The translations under genes were made by a program, and so were the position numbers. Shown here one piece after another: positions 42,295 to 55,564 of a stretch of 64,000 nucleotides of DNA. A model generated the notes under the pieces. It did no database searches. It saw only the letters and a program-made list of their open reading frames with translations, and had not been told where the DNA came from. Source of the DNA: Volvox africanus (Eukaryota > Chlorophyta > Chlorophyceae > Chlamydomonadales > Volvocaceae); contig BSDZ01000114.1 of NCBI GenBank assembly GCA_030268105.1, positions 992,001 to 1,056,000 of the forward strand, written 5' to 3'. How positions within the stretch are numbered: position 1 is the stretch's first letter; every line of letters begins with the position of its first letter.

Positions 42295-45200
42295 ATCGAC
42301 GTCACTGCCGCTGCCGCTGTCTTTCCCACCACAGCCAACTCCTGACAGCACGCGGTCGCTCCTCGAGCTTATCCGGCTGCAGACGGAAGCACTACTACAC
42401 GAGGGAGACCTCAACGACCCATCCCTTATCACGGCCGCGTACTCGGCCTTCTATATGCTCAACCTCCCGTTAGCGGCAATGGCCAACCAGCGGCGGCAGC
42501 ACGCGGCCGGCATTGCTGGCATGGCCGGAACGTCGGCTGCTGCTGCTACTGGCGCTGGGGCCCTTGCCGGGGCCGGCACCACTACTGCTGCTACTGCTGC
42601 TGCTACTGCCAATGCCGCGCCAGCGATACTGGGAACCAGCCGTCGAGCGCAGCCAGAAACTGATGGAGGTGATGGCATACGGCATAACAAGGACCGGGAA
42701 GCTGGGGAAGCTGGTCCGAGCAAGCTTCGAAAACAAAGTCGGGGCAGGCAGGGTGCTTCGAAACACAATGGGACGAGGCCCTCGGTGGGACTTTCCCAAC
42801 AGCCGGCCCCCATGCATACGTCAGGTCCCAGGGCAGCACCCATCGCGTCGCAGCCCAGACCGTCGGCCGGGCTGAAATTGGCGGCCCGGGCCCTTCCCCC
42901 TGTACCAGCGGCACAGCCGTCCCAAGAAGTACAGACAGCGCCACTTCGACAACGCGGTGTCAGAAGGACTCAGGTCGCAGTCCCACCATTGGCACCGGGT
43001 AATGGTGTCAATCAGGCGGCTGCGGCTACTGCAGTGGCTGCGCCTCCAGCAGTGCAGCAGCGACTGAAACGGGCGCGGCGACCAAGTGGAGCGCATGCGG
43101 GGCAGGGTTTGGTTGCTGCCGCTGAGGCGGCTGTGGGGTCCCGAGCGGTGCCCGCGCGTGCCAGATCTGCTCGGGTGGCGGCAGCCAGGGCCAGCCTCAA
43201 GATCATTACAGTCGCAGATGCTCATGTGAGGTCTATGGATAGTGATAACGACGAGATGAGGAGCAGTGGCGGCAGTGGCAGTAGCAGTAGCGGTGCTGAC
43301 GACGCTGACCACGACGTCGATGCGGCTGATGATAGCGGTCCCGCGGATGCGCTGGAGGCGCCGTCGAAGCGCCCGAGACGATCTACTGGGGGCAGGGTGG
43401 GGGGAGGTGGCAAGATCACGGCTGCGGGCGCGGCCGAGGGTAGGGTAAGGCGCGTGAGTGCTGCTGGTACCAATATCAACACCGCTGCCGCCGCCGCGAA
43501 ACCCCAGCAGAAGCTCCCTCCACCACCAAACCCGGAGCCGGTGCGGTCGGAAGAGCTGCTGCTGAGTCCCCAGCAGCGGCGAGAGCGGGTGGTGCTGCCT
43601 AGTGGCTCTTCATACCCACCATTCAAGGGTGGCAAGCTGTACCATTTGAACGGTGACGAGTTCCTAGGCGAGCCTCTGCACGTGGGCAAGCGACTGCCTC
43701 GCGGGTTGTCCTTGTACACTGCCGGTGCCCTGGCGGTGGCGCAGAGGCAGCCGCAGCGTCAGGGCCTGTTATCTGCCAGTCAACGCTGCCACCACTGCGG
43801 AGGGCATTGCCTTTCGGCGGATTGCGAGTGGTGCGGGCGGAGGACGGTGTGCGAACGGTGAGGAGCGGGCCTGAAACAGGCGATCGGCAAGGGGAGGATA
43901 GAGGAGGGGCTCCAGCGCATCAGTGTCTGCCTGTCTGTCTGCCTGCCTTAGTGTATTTACCTATGAGGTGCATATGCCGTTACGTTTTTTAAAGTATGTA
44001 TGTATCAATCTCTCCCTCTATATATATACTGGCGTATGTGTTTTTTAACGAACTGAGTTTTGGTAAAGTGAGGCAGGAAGGGGGGGGCCGGCAGGATGAA
44101 GTTGGGGAGCAGGAGGAAAGGGGGGAAGCTGGAGGGAGGGTGGAGACAGGAAGAAAATGGGGGCAGGAGGAAGGAGGGGGCAGGAGTAGGGGGGGGCATT
44201 CGCCTCTCCTCGTCTTCATCCCCACCCCACCCTTATTTGCCATTCGGTCGTTACTCTGCGTAAACTCTTTGCTTTTTGCCTGTCGTGTTAGTTGATCGGG
44301 CGGCCTCGTTGCACCTTCACAGCTCTCAACGTACCGACAACTTGCACTAAACGTTTTCTGCACCAATACGCGCCCGCGCAACGATTCCTCTGAACCATGG
44401 GTCCCTTCTTGACCCTACCTCCTACCCTCTCTCAACGCATGCAGCTGCCACCGAGCCCACTTCCTGTCTTTTGCTTACATGGAGTTACTTCACAAATGCC
44501 CTCGCTGCCGGGGTTGCTGCAACTGCCGTCAATGCCATATCCGCAACCGCCAACTGGTCCCCAGAATGTCGGTGACGTGGGAGACGCGCCAGGTGCGCCG
44601 GGCCCACGCAGAGGGGTGGGGTGGGAAAGGGCGAATAGACGGGACCTGGTAGCTTAGAAGCCCACATATCATCCACCACCACCCAGTGCTACGAACAACT
44701 GGTGTGGGTCTAGTACGCCCGAATGACAGCGCCTCGCCATGTCGAGAAGGTGGACAAGAGCAAATGTAACCGAGGCAGCGGCCCAGATCGTAAATAGAAA
44801 GCAGAAAAGAGAGGCAATAGAAGCCGTTTGAAAACAAACCATCGGTTTTGGCGATGGCGGCGAATCAATAGGGCCTATCTGGGGGTCTCGGAGCTGCTGT
44901 TTTGAGCTCTGTGCGGCTCGGGACCCCGGGGGGGCGGAGGGGCGACGTTCACGCTACCTGGGGAGACAGGGAAATGCCCCCATCGCCGCCAGTCCGGGCT
45001 TCATCACTGTCTCCAGTTTACCCGTCAGCACACCCGGACATGTCTTCCCGGGGCGTTCTAAAACTCTGCACGTCGCAATGCAAACACATGTGCTGCATAA
45101 TGATACACAAGTGCGTGTACATGTAAATGCACATCCATGGCTCCCAGGATATGGCGAGGCACGCGCTCAAGTTCATCACAGGGACAGGAAACGGAGCAGC

Positions 45201-48200
45201 GGGAGGCAGTTCTTCCGCAACCGCGACCACAGCTACCGGGGATGCCGGCAGTAATCACAGCAGCAGCAGCAGCAGCAGCAGCAGCGGGGGCCCGCTGGGC
45301 TGCTACCTCGCATCGGAACGTGTGGAGCGGCTGGCGGAAGGCTTCTGCCGCCTGGACGAGCAACGACAACGGCAACAGCAACAGCAGAGGCGGCCGTTGG
45401 CGGCAGAGGATGATGAGAATGTAGAGTATGTCAACTTGATGAACCAGCGAACACTCTGTGACCTGTGCGCTACTTCCCTTCCTGCCATGCACAGGTGCGA
45501 CACATTCAAATTTGTGCACTTGTTTGTGTCAAAAAAGTGTGTGCGTGCGTTGGGGGTATACCTATTGGGTGATCACATTCAGTGAGCGCTGTGGACCCCA
45601 GGCGGCTGCGTGTTTGGGTACGCGTGCGCCAATCTGATGTGATTGTGACCGCTACCGCGGCAGTGGATAGCACCACCTGGAAGCACATGAAGGCAGCTAC
45701 CGTTGGTACGCCGTGCCCGCGCAGAGGCCTCAGGCATGGAACCCCCCTCCCCCCGTTACCTCTCCGGACCCAGATTGGGCTTTTGGCCATCCCGTCAGCT
45801 GCTGAGCTCCTGTTCCGACACTCACACGCATATATGATAGAAATACACACATAACTACTAAGTACTAGGTTAACTACTCTGTAAGACCGATAATCAAGTG
45901 TATATATGTATATATGTATATATGTATATATGTATATATGTATATATGTATACATATATAAGGTGTTACGCTGTGGGCGACTTGTCCTGAAATATCTGTC
46001 TGTGTATGTGTATGTGCATAACCCCTTCAGCACACGCACTTTGACATCCGCCCCCGCACGCCCCCGCCTCCGCCTCTTCCTCGTTCTCTTCTTCCTCGTC
46101 CACATAGGGCGTGTGCATCCTGTCGTAAGGAGTATTGTCTGTCGTGTTGCCGGGAGCTGCGCCAGCACTGCCACCAGCAGCAGCCGAAGCCGCCACGGGG
46201 GGCGAGCACGTCCAGGGGGCCCGCGGGGGGATGGGCGTGTACCCCGCTGCATTGCCCGGTCCCTGGATGTGGTCAGCCTACACGGTTGCGGACATACCTT
46301 CCGGGCCCTATGCACCAAGTCCTAAAGAAGCTGGATCAGGTTGGGGGGGTTGGGATGGGGATTCGGAAAAGGCCTTGCCCCGGAAAGAGAAGGCATCATC
46401 ACACAACCAGACTGCCAAGCCGAGTCTCAGGTCCCTTTCCAGTCGGTAAGTTTCGCCGCATCTTTTTGCACTTGTGCACTTCAGCGGGAGGAGCGGGGCA
46501 ATGGACGACTGGAGGTTCACAGGTCCACGATAGGGGCTAGCTCAGCTCTCGGTTCGTCACCGCTGTCTGGGATTGATTCTTCTGTTGCACCTACCCGGCT
46601 GTTTGACTGTATGTGCGTCGGTCTGCCTCACCAGCTGGCCGCTGAGGACTGGGGCGACACAGCAGATGCCGGCGGGCCCCCGCTCAGTCCCTCCTTCTGG
46701 GACCCGGCCCTGGTGGTGGTTTCGGAGGCGGCCCTGCGCCCCGAGCAATTTGGTAGTGAGGCGGCAGCGAAGCGCGCGGCTGCAGCTGCGCAAGCCGTTA
46801 TGGAGCAAGTACGGAAGTGTATGGCGCGACGCGACACGCCTCATGGGTTGGCGGCAGCCGGCGCGGAGGTCGATCAGGGAGAAAAAGGAGAGGAGATGGA
46901 GGAGGAGAGCGACCCGGTGGTTGCTGCGGGTGTGTTTTGTCGTACTCAGAAAGAGGTCTTGTACGAGGAGAAAGGGGTGAATTTGAGGGGGTGCGGCGGA
47001 AAACGGGAGATGGGTTTGTGAAGGAGGTTGAAACGGGGTTAGGTCGCTGCCTGCTGACTTACCTTACGTCCGCCTCTTAGGAACCGTATCCTGTGAGTGC
47101 GATCACACTCTATTTTGCCGTACGATTACTACGTAACTCCCTCTTACCCTCCACCCCTGCTCCCCACCACACACACAAACCCTCGCCCCGCCAGGTGTCC
47201 CCAGATACCGAGAGGGTCAGGAGCTGGCCCCCGGCCACGTGGTCGCATGGGGGAGGTACGTCCTGCCGCAGGAAGATGTACGGCTGGCATCCGTACGACG
47301 CGACGACGGGCCGAACAAGACCCCGCGGTGAGGTTTGAGGAGAGAGGGTTGGGGGAAAGGAGGAGCTCCGCCACTGCGTCCCGTGTCAAGTACGACAGCG
47401 AAACGTCTTTGGCAGCAATGAAGCGGGAATATCTCCCAGAGCCTTAGGTCCCCCCCGCCCCTTTCCTTTCCTCGTCAGGTAGTTAAGATTCACCGTTATT
47501 CTGTTTCTGGGGCGTATGGTTATATCGACATGCGTAATTGACATGCGTATTCGCGTTAACAAACTTGAAAGGAAGGCATGTTTTTTCACACTTTGTCCAA
47601 GTCCTTGTGTATGGCCGCCGTTTCTCCCCCACCCTGCTGCCCCATCTGCCTTCCTTTTCATCCCAACAGACACATTTTTACACCCTCCTCTGCGGATATG
47701 CGGCCCAGCAGCCCGCGCTTCGTGTCGTACGCCCTGCTGTTCCAATCACGATGGCGTCTTCACGAACCCGTAGTCGTGAGGGCGTGTGCGGGGTCCCAAC
47801 CCCAGATCTGGACACCCGAGGTGAGGTGGAAAATAGCCTGTACGGTGTGTACGGCGCAAGCGCCATGTTTACAGGAGCGGAAGTTTTGTAGGTTTTGTAG
47901 GCTGAGGCCTCCGAACGTCTCATCCTGCCCCTTTGCTGGCTTTGTGGATTCTTTGCGCAGAATTTGTTACTTTTCGCAATCTACTGAGAACCGATGCACC
48001 CATGTTTTGTCCGATGGCGTAGACGTCAACGCCTCCTACCGCCTTTCCATTCACGAAAGGGCTGCAATCTTAACTTCGTACATCAATGTGACCCTTGATT
48101 TACGTACAGCACTTCAGCCGTGCCGTACGCGAAGGCTTTGCTGCCGCCGTGTTAGACGGTGCGGGTGCGCGCTCCCGGGGGCCCGTGCTGGGCAAGGGCG

Positions 48201-51200
48201 GCGGCAAAGGGCCCAAAAGGGGGAGAGGGTGAGTCACCAGGGCCTGTGTGTTTGCTTTTCATTTTCTATGAAACCCGCTGTTGTTAGTTTTGTTGCTTAC
48301 AACCCTCCCTGCACCTTCCCTATCCCAGATCCTACTTACACACACATACCCACACACACACAATGGCAAACTCTTTATCAATCTTCGGCCTATGCGGCGG
48401 CCTATTTGAACGACGACAGGCAATCCTCAGCGGCTATCGGTGGTGGCGAAGATGGCGGCAACATTGCGCATTCCAAATCCAGATCCGGATCCGGATCCGG
48501 TCGGAGCTACCCCCTGAATGTCATCGACTGTGCAGACAAATTCCGGATCGTGGAGTACATGGAGGAGGCCCAGTTCTTCGAACTGTACGACATGGTATGA
48601 GGGGATGGGGTGGGGTGGGGTAGCGGGTATAGGGTTAAGGGGTTGGGAGCCGGAGGCCCCGGGGACGTCTGTGGAGGGTCATGAAGGCTGCGTCTGTGTG
48701 GGTATGTTTTGATGTTCTCATTTGGCGTTCGCATGATGCCATTTGAGCAATACCGTCTTTCCGCACGGGTCCACTCACGATGCAGCCGTACGACAAGACG
48801 AAGCAGCCGCAAATGCTCAAGCTGAAGGATTACCCACCTGCGGCCAACTTCCACACCGTCCTGCCGCGGCATTTTAAGGTGCGGCAGTGAGCCATCCTAT
48901 TTCATATTCCCGTACGACTTGTGCCCTCCGACCAATATGAACCGGGCTACCACGAAAGGATGTGTCGAAGTTTTGATACCCAACCTTTCTGTGTTCCCAA
49001 ACCCCCTTTGTTCCTGTCATACACATATCCTTCCGTTACGCCACCCTATACACGCTTAAACACCCAGCACTTCCCCCCCCTTTCCCCCACCCGTTTTTTG
49101 CCGTACACCTCCGTTTCTCACCCCCGAATGCACCCCTCTCTCCCCCGTTTCCTCCCTGGACTCCAGGACTTCGTGGAATCCCTGCCTCTCCCTTTTATGA
49201 CACGACCGGACGAGGCACCCCTCAACCTGGCCACCTGGATGGCGCCGGGGGCAGTGCCAACGGATCTGGGGCCCAAAGCCTACATCGCTTTCGGGACACC
49301 AGAGGTGAGATGAAGGGGGGGGGACGGGGCCGGGGGCCGGAGAGGGGGGCCCGAGGGTGGTATCATTTTGACGGGGCGGTGTGGTGTGTCTTTGCATGTG
49401 TGTGTGTGTGTTTTAACAAACATTGTGCCATTTCTTAATCGTTAATCGTCACCGTTACTGGAACCCTCTGAGCTTCTCATTTCCACTTTGAAGTCGGTCT
49501 GTAGTTTGCATGCGTGCGTGCGGTTGTGTTCGTTGTCGGTTGTGTAAGTCGCAGGGAATTGCGCAGCTGTCAGCTGACAGGTACGTTGTACCGCCTCCTC
49601 CTCCTCCTCTTCCTGGGAAATATTAAGCGCTATTTTTCGTGAGAAGGTTCCTGTGTCCCATGGGTCCGTTGTTTTTCTCATTTCCCCACCACCCTCCGGG
49701 CCCCCCACATGCCTCAATGCAGGAGTGCGATGAGCTCCTGGAGCGCGACTCCGTAACCAAGCTGCACATCGACATGGCCGATGCAGTCAACTGCCTCAAC
49801 CACATACGGCGGAGGAAGCAGGAGGTGCAGGCGGCTCATGGACCGGCGGCCGGCGGCGGCGGCGGGGGCGGCGGAGGCGGAGGCGCTGGAGGCGGGGGTA
49901 CCGGCAGTCCTGGCAGCTCAGCGGGGGGAGGCGGCCGCGACCTCAGCCCGACGGAATCGCCATACGTCAGTCCTGAGGCCCGGTGCGGTAACGAGCTCCC
50001 CGTGCTGCCCAAGTGAGTCGGCCTGGTCAGAGCTGGGGATGAAGGGGGTGGTGGCGGGGGTGGAAGTGGCAGGGGGCAGTGGTGGCGGGGGTGGGGCTGG
50101 GGGTGGGGCTCGTAATGGGGGGTTTAATAATTTGCGTTTCTCACTAGCATCAGCAATGGCGGGTCTCTTGGACAGAACGCACCTGCCCCCCCCTCTTATG
50201 GGCTTGTCCCTCGTTGGTTGGTTGGTTGGTTGGTTGGCTGTTTCGCAGGTACGGTGGTGCCGGGGCTGTTTGGGATATCTGGGCGCCCGGCCACGACACT
50301 GAGGAGCTCCGGAGGTGAGAGCCCGATACACACACACACACGCACCGTGCCGAGGTCCAGCATTCACCTATTGCGGCACCAGGTCTGCTCGTTCTGTACG
50401 TTCACTCTTCGCTTCGCCATCAGAATCCCGCCGGACGCGTCTCGTACGTGGCAGGTACCTGACCGCCCATAAGTCGGAGTTTGTGCATTGCGGGGAGGTT
50501 ATAACTCAGGCGAGTACGACAAGCGGCGAGGGGTTTGTGCCGTAGCAGGGCGGAAAAAGGGGCTGGTCCTTTGATGGCTGGATTTGGATCTTCGTGTACG
50601 ATTCGTTGTGTCACTCTGCGAAATGATGAGAGGTGGCAGAGGGGGGGGCTGGGTTGATGTGGGAAGGTCTGTGGCGGCGGTCAGGAAGCGGCGTGTGTGT
50701 CTGCGTGCGCTTTTGGTAGGGATCTTGTCGCTCTCTGCTGCTACTGCTCTATCGCCGCCGCCCTTGGCCATGCCTCCCCCTCGCTCCTCGCTGCTGCTGA
50801 CGCCCAGGTGGAGGATCCGGTCTTCGACCAAACCTTCTTCCTGAACCAGAGGCACCGGGACCAGCTCTGGCAGCAACACCAGGTGGGGGCGGGGCTCTGG
50901 GGCTGGTCTTGCATATTGCATTTCAGAAGGCAATAGAGACGCGTACACACATAATGTCCACGTATACCTGGTGACCCTTGACTGTGTTTAGGCCCCCCCT
51001 GCTATGACTCGAGAAATGAATTGTGACCCCATCTCATCTGCCGTGTACGGCATTACCGGCAGTTGTTGCTGTCATCGCTTACATGTATGGCACGTATTTA
51101 CAGGACTGCATGTACGGGACACAACGGTGCATGCGTTGCTCCACGTCCCGCTGACCCCCAGGTGGCCTCCTGGCACTTCGAGCAGTACGAGCACGAAGCC

Positions 51201-53710
51201 GTGTTTATCCCGGCGGGTTGCCCGCATCAGGTTCGGAATCTCACCAGCTGCATCAAGGTGATGGGGGAGGACCCGCATACAAGGGAGAAAGGGGGGAAGA
51301 GGGGTGCGGGGGGGAAGGGGGAGAAGGGGTGGAAGGGGGAGAAAGGGTGGAAGGGGGGTGCGGGGTGGAAGGGGGAGAAGGGGTGGAAGGGGGAGAAGGG
51401 GGGAAGGGGGAGAAGGGGGGAAGGGGGAGAAGGGGGGAAAGGGGGAGAAGGGGGGAAAGGGGGAGAAGGGGGGAAAGGGGGAGAAAGGGGAGAAGGGGGG
51501 AAGGGGGAGAAGGGGGAGAAGGGGGGAAGGGGGAGAAGGGGTGGAAGGGGGAGAAAGGGGGGAAGGGGGGTGCGGGGTGGAAGGGGGAGAAGGGGTGGAA
51601 GGGGGAGAAGGGTGGAAGGGGGAGAAGGGGTGGAAGGGGGAGAAGGGGGGAAGGGGGAGAAGGGGGGAAGGGGGAGAAGGGGGGAAGGGGGAGAAGGGGG
51701 GAAGGGGGAGAAGGGGGGAAGGGGGAGAAGGGGGGAAGGGGGAGAAGGGGAGAAGGGGGGAAAGGGGGGAAAGGGGGAGAAGGGGGGAAAGGGGGAGAAA
51801 GGGGAGAAGGGGGGAAGGGGGAGAAGGGGTGGAAGGGGGAGAAAGGGGAGAAGGGGTGGAAGGGGGAGAAAGGGTGGAAGGGGGGTGCGGGGTGGAAGGG
51901 GGAGAAGGGGGGAAGGGGGAGAAGGGGGGAAGGGGGAGAAGGGGGGAAGGGGGAGAAGGGGGGAAGGGGGAGAAGGGGGGAAGGGGGAGAAGGGGGGAAA
52001 GGGGGAGAAGGGGGGAAGGGGGAGAAGGGGGGGAAGGGGGAGAAGGGGGGAAGAGGGGTGACGGGGGGAAGGGGGAGAAGGGGGAAAGGGGGAGAAGGGG
52101 GGAAGGGGGGTGATGAGGGATTCCGTAGCTCTGTCGGCGCCGGCTGACAGCGCATCCATTTGGGCATTCGTCCTCCCCTCTCTTCTCTCTTTCTCTTTCT
52201 CTCTCCCTCTCTCTCTCTCTGAGCGCGATCCCTTCACAGCACGCGGGGTATACCACGGACCTCTGAGCTCGCCTCTCCCTTTTGCGCGCGACTGAGGCTC
52301 GCCACCGCTCCTGCCCCACCCCCTTCCCGCAGACGGCTGTGGACTTCGTGTCTCCGGAGGCTGTGGGCGAGAGCCTCGCCATTGCGGCCCGTCTGCGGCT
52401 GATGCCCCGGGACCCCTTCGCGGACGACTACCACCCCGCGAATGACGGCCACTGCGATAGGCTCCAGGTGGTTGCAAGGCAAACCCCAGCTTAGCACCCT
52501 CCGACCCCAGCCAAAGTCCTCTCTCCGATCAATTAGCTCGACATGCCACGCCCGTGACACCCTCGGTGCCCCAGCGCCCCCGACCCTTCCGTCTGTAACG
52601 GCACATCCAGCACTAGCACAGACATGAGGGCCCCCCCCAAACCTTTGGGTCCTCCGTCCTTTGGGTCCTCCATCCTTTGGGTCACTGTTCGCATCGGTTC
52701 AATTTACCTCCTTCCCTGTTATGTCAACCCCCCCTCCCCCAACCCCATCACCGCCATCACCGCTATCACCGCCATGAGGGGCAAAGGGGCTGCTGCTGCT
52801 GCGGTTCAAGCGATACGGTGCTGCTCTGTAGATGTGTAAATGGAAGGGGGGGAGGGGGTATGGCGCACTGAACCCGGCCACCTGCGGCCACGCGGGAGGA
52901 AAGGGGCCCCTCAGGGTTGGCCAATCTGGGGCTGCTGCGAAGTTGTGGGGTGGGGACGGGTGTGACGCCCGACTGCATGGCTGGTGGAATCACCGCTTTC
53001 GCACCCGCACCCGCACCCGCACCCGCACCCGCAGGGGAAGCGGTGTTCAAATCGGAATATGACCGGGGCCCCTCCTCTGCTTCCACTGCCGTACACAGGG
53101 CCTCCTTATCATGATGAGCGCTGCGGTGGAAAACTACCGGATCCTCCATCCGGGCAGCTATCGAGCCCTTCCACCGCAACCGCACAACATTTTTACAGTT
53201 GCAACCGACAACGGTGATAGTAACGGTAACTGCAACGGCCATGGTGTACCTCCGTTAGAGAACCAGGCGCCGCTCGCGCCCCTACCGGCCGGGGTGGAAG
53301 TGGCGGCCGCGACCCTAACCGGTCTCGGAGCCAGAGCAGGGGCAGGGGCTCACGTTAAGAAGCGGTCTCGAAATGAGGCGGGGCTGCAGTCCCAGGCGGT
53401 AGAGGAGCCTACCGCGGCGGTGCGGAAGCAAGGGGCCAGCAGCGGCGGCGGCGGCGGCGCTGACGGTGGCGCTGACGGTGGCGGTGGCGCTGACGGTGGC
53501 GCTGGCGCTGACGGTGGCGGTGGCGGTGGCGATGGCGCTTTGCAGAGCTCTCCGGATGGGCGCTGCAGGGAGGGAGGTCAGCGCCGCGGCGGGCGCTCGG
53601 GCAGCCAGGGACCGGACGTGGCCGTTCGACGGCGGTCTGTCTTCAGCAGGGAGGGTGAAGTTGCTGCCGGAGCAGGCGGGGGGAAGCAGCAGCAGTGGCA
53701 GCAGCAGTAG
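37433..53710 (+). CDS. KDM3: KDM3/JMJD1-type JmjC histone demethylase with ~2,050-aa N-terminal extension
   Basis: Nineteen exons: 37433-37449, 37759-43857, 44445-44571, 45148-45494, 46108-46339, 46635-46929, 47195-47327, 47709-47820, 48110-48228, 48420-48594, 48786-48878, 49167-49304, 49723-50012, 50249-50314, 50455-50497, 50808-50882, 51162-51257, 52333-52467 and 53099-53710. Total about 3067 aa. Exon 2 alone encodes about 2,030 aa of mostly low-complexity sequence with a polyQ tract. A cysteine-rich zinc region follows ([34 protein letters not shown], later LCDLC and [13 protein letters not shown]), typical of plant KDM3/IBM1 proteins. The JmjC domain has [11 protein letters not shown] (Fe ligands about H2644, D2646), [25 protein letters not shown], and [20 protein letters not shown] (H2809). 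It is expected to remove H3K9 mono/dimethyl marks (family knowledge). A glycine-rich loop follows HxD. Ends of exons 3, 5 and 6 and the last exon are the least certain. Confidence 0.88.
42256..42291. repeat. CAG repeat encoding polyglutamine in KDM3-type gene
   Basis: An uninterrupted run of about 12-13 CAG codons in exon 2, the longest glutamine tract in the protein. Shorter CAG and GGA runs occur nearby. Confidence 0.95.
45255..45285. repeat. AGC repeat encoding polyserine in exon 4 of KDM3-type gene
   Basis: About ten AGC codons sit in a low-complexity insert between the two halves of the zinc-finger region. Confidence 0.9.
45899..45960. repeat. (TATATATG)n microsatellite
   Basis: About seven TATATATG units lie in the intron between exons 4 and 5 of the KDM3-type gene. 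Confidence 0.9.
51290..52110. repeat. G-rich minisatellite in KDM3 intron 17
   Basis: About 820 bp built of GGGGGAGAAGGG and GGGGTGGAAGGG variants, purine-only on the plus strand apart from scattered T and C. It lies entirely between the donor at 51258 and the acceptor before 52333. Long G runs on one strand predict G-quadruplex or triplex formation. All three plus frames and minus frames are open through it only because the unit lacks stop codons. Confidence 0.95.
53458..53533. repeat. Short GCTGACGGTGGC-type repeat in the last KDM3 exon
   Basis: Repeats of GCTGACGGTGGC and GGTGGC encode an Ala-Asp-Gly-Gly tract in the C-terminal tail. Confidence 0.85.
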
Positions 53711-53726
53711 CAGCAGCAGCAACAGC

Positions 53727-53759
<33 letters not shown>

Positions 53760-55540
53760 GGCCGCAGTGGCAGCGGGTGGGAGAGGGAGAGGGAGAGGGA
53801 GAGAGCACTGAGAGCGATCTCGCCAGGGAGGAGGAAGGAGGGGGGGGGAGATATGCGAAGGCAGAGGAGATGGGTTAGGTGGAGCTTACCCGGGTCGTGG
53901 TTATCACTGTCACCACTGGAGGAAGAATGTCGAAGGGGTATGACGTGTGGTGCACATGCTTGGGAGGTCTGAATCTGAATCTGGATCTGGATCTGAGTTT
54001 CTCGGGCTATTTTGTTGGTGTCTGTCGGATTTGTACAGCATTCTACACCTATTTGGGGACGCGGGATGTGGTATCGTTGTAGTGCTTTAAAGAGTGTGTC
54101 GTACGAGTCCCTCTGTTGAAAGGTTGAGTTGCACATTGACATTGGTGGAGGGAAGGCAAGTGAGGCGGTTAGCGCGATTGGGTTTTATCTGATGTCATTT
54201 CGTTTCACTGTCTCGAAGGTACGGCAATTAAGTTATAGTTGGTGCGATTTCATGAGTCATCAAGACCACTAGAGAAGGAAGGTAAGGCTCGGAGCGATGA
54301 AGTGTTGCGCACGTCAGCTTGTACCTCAGCCTCCTCTGCTCTCGTTTTACTGGAAATGGAACCAATGGCCATTCGCGAGAACCAGGCAGGACGGGGGGGG
54401 GCTTGTTGCGGCAACGGAGAAGACGGAAAAGGAACTTGATATAGCTGTCCTTTCTTTACGTTGGTCCGTCTGTCTGCATGTGTGTATTGGCGCATCTCTA
54501 TGCATGTGCAAGCACGTATAGCTTTCACGACTTCTGGCCGCAAGGTTTCTTTATTATTTTACAGCTTCGTTATAAAAACACAGTGGAAGTGGAAAACGGT
54601 TTTCTGGTATTCTATAGCAAGGTATGTTGATGCCAGTGATTTCTGCAACAATATGTCCCGATGCCATCAATGGAAAGGCGCTGGATCCCGCGACGAATGC
54701 GAATAGAGACCCTGCGTTGACAACACAATGGCTTTGGTGGCAGAAGTGACTCGCAGCCAGCCGCTCTTTCCTCCGCACTGGAGGTCCTCATTACCTTAGG
54801 CACCCGTCCCGCGGGACGGTGCGCGGGACGGTGTCCGCGCAGTGGCGCAGCGGGGTGGGGTGGGGTGAGGATGGGTGGGGTAGAGCACTTTCAAAGTTGG
54901 GTAAGGAGCGCCGGCTCTCAATCTCGGGTAATGATGGCACGATATCCGGGGCTTACTTGGCGCTTAGTTGGCACGGATTATCTAATCTTCTATCAACTGT
55001 TGTGTGAATGCGGTCGGCAGGAGTGTGTGGACGGCAGGTAGAAGGTCGCCGGGCAGAAGGCAGTTGGCTGGTGGCTGGTGGCTGGTGGCGGAAAGGGGGA
55101 GGGGGAGGAGGAGGGGGAAAGCGAATACACAGGCGGAGAAAAGAGGTGGGAGAGCATTGTTGGCATGTGGGGGACCATTGTACAAGCTGTGGCTTTGTGG
55201 GCGGACACTGAAAGCGGATCGGGGCACTGAAGCAACCGCCCGCACCGCTGCATGGCTCTCACCGTCAGTCGACCTTGCATTCGTACCCCTCTGTGTGTCC
55301 CACCCGATGCGTTCCCCGGGGACGATATCGCATAAGTGCCCCTCTCAGCCGGGGGGGAGGAGGGGACGCGGGCGGCCAGCACCGAGTCAGACGAAAGCCA
55401 CTGAAACCAGGGGGTTGCGGGTCAGCTGCACCCTTTGATGGGTGTGGTGGTCGGAAGGGGCAGTCGTGCATGTGCCTCCTCTGAAATGCAATACAGCAAG
55501 GGGTCAATGGCCAAACGTTTGATGTTGTGGGCGGGCGGCT

Positions 55541-55564
55541 GCTGCTGCTGCTGCTGCTGCTGCT
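55541..55564. repeat. (CTG)n trinucleotide run
   Basis: Eight consecutive CTG units in non-coding DNA. Confidence 0.85.

Noticed and set aside
47578..48600. 340-codon plus ORF as a separate gene
   Set aside because: Only two parts of it match KDM3 (47709-47820 and 48420-48594). The stretch between is intron plus one exon read in another frame.
51063..52477. ORFs of 270-436 codons on both strands (Gly-Glu-Lys or Pro-Ser-Phe repeats)
   Set aside because: They result from the G-rich minisatellite. The true coding sequence is the flanking JmjC exons 51162-51257 and 52333-52467.
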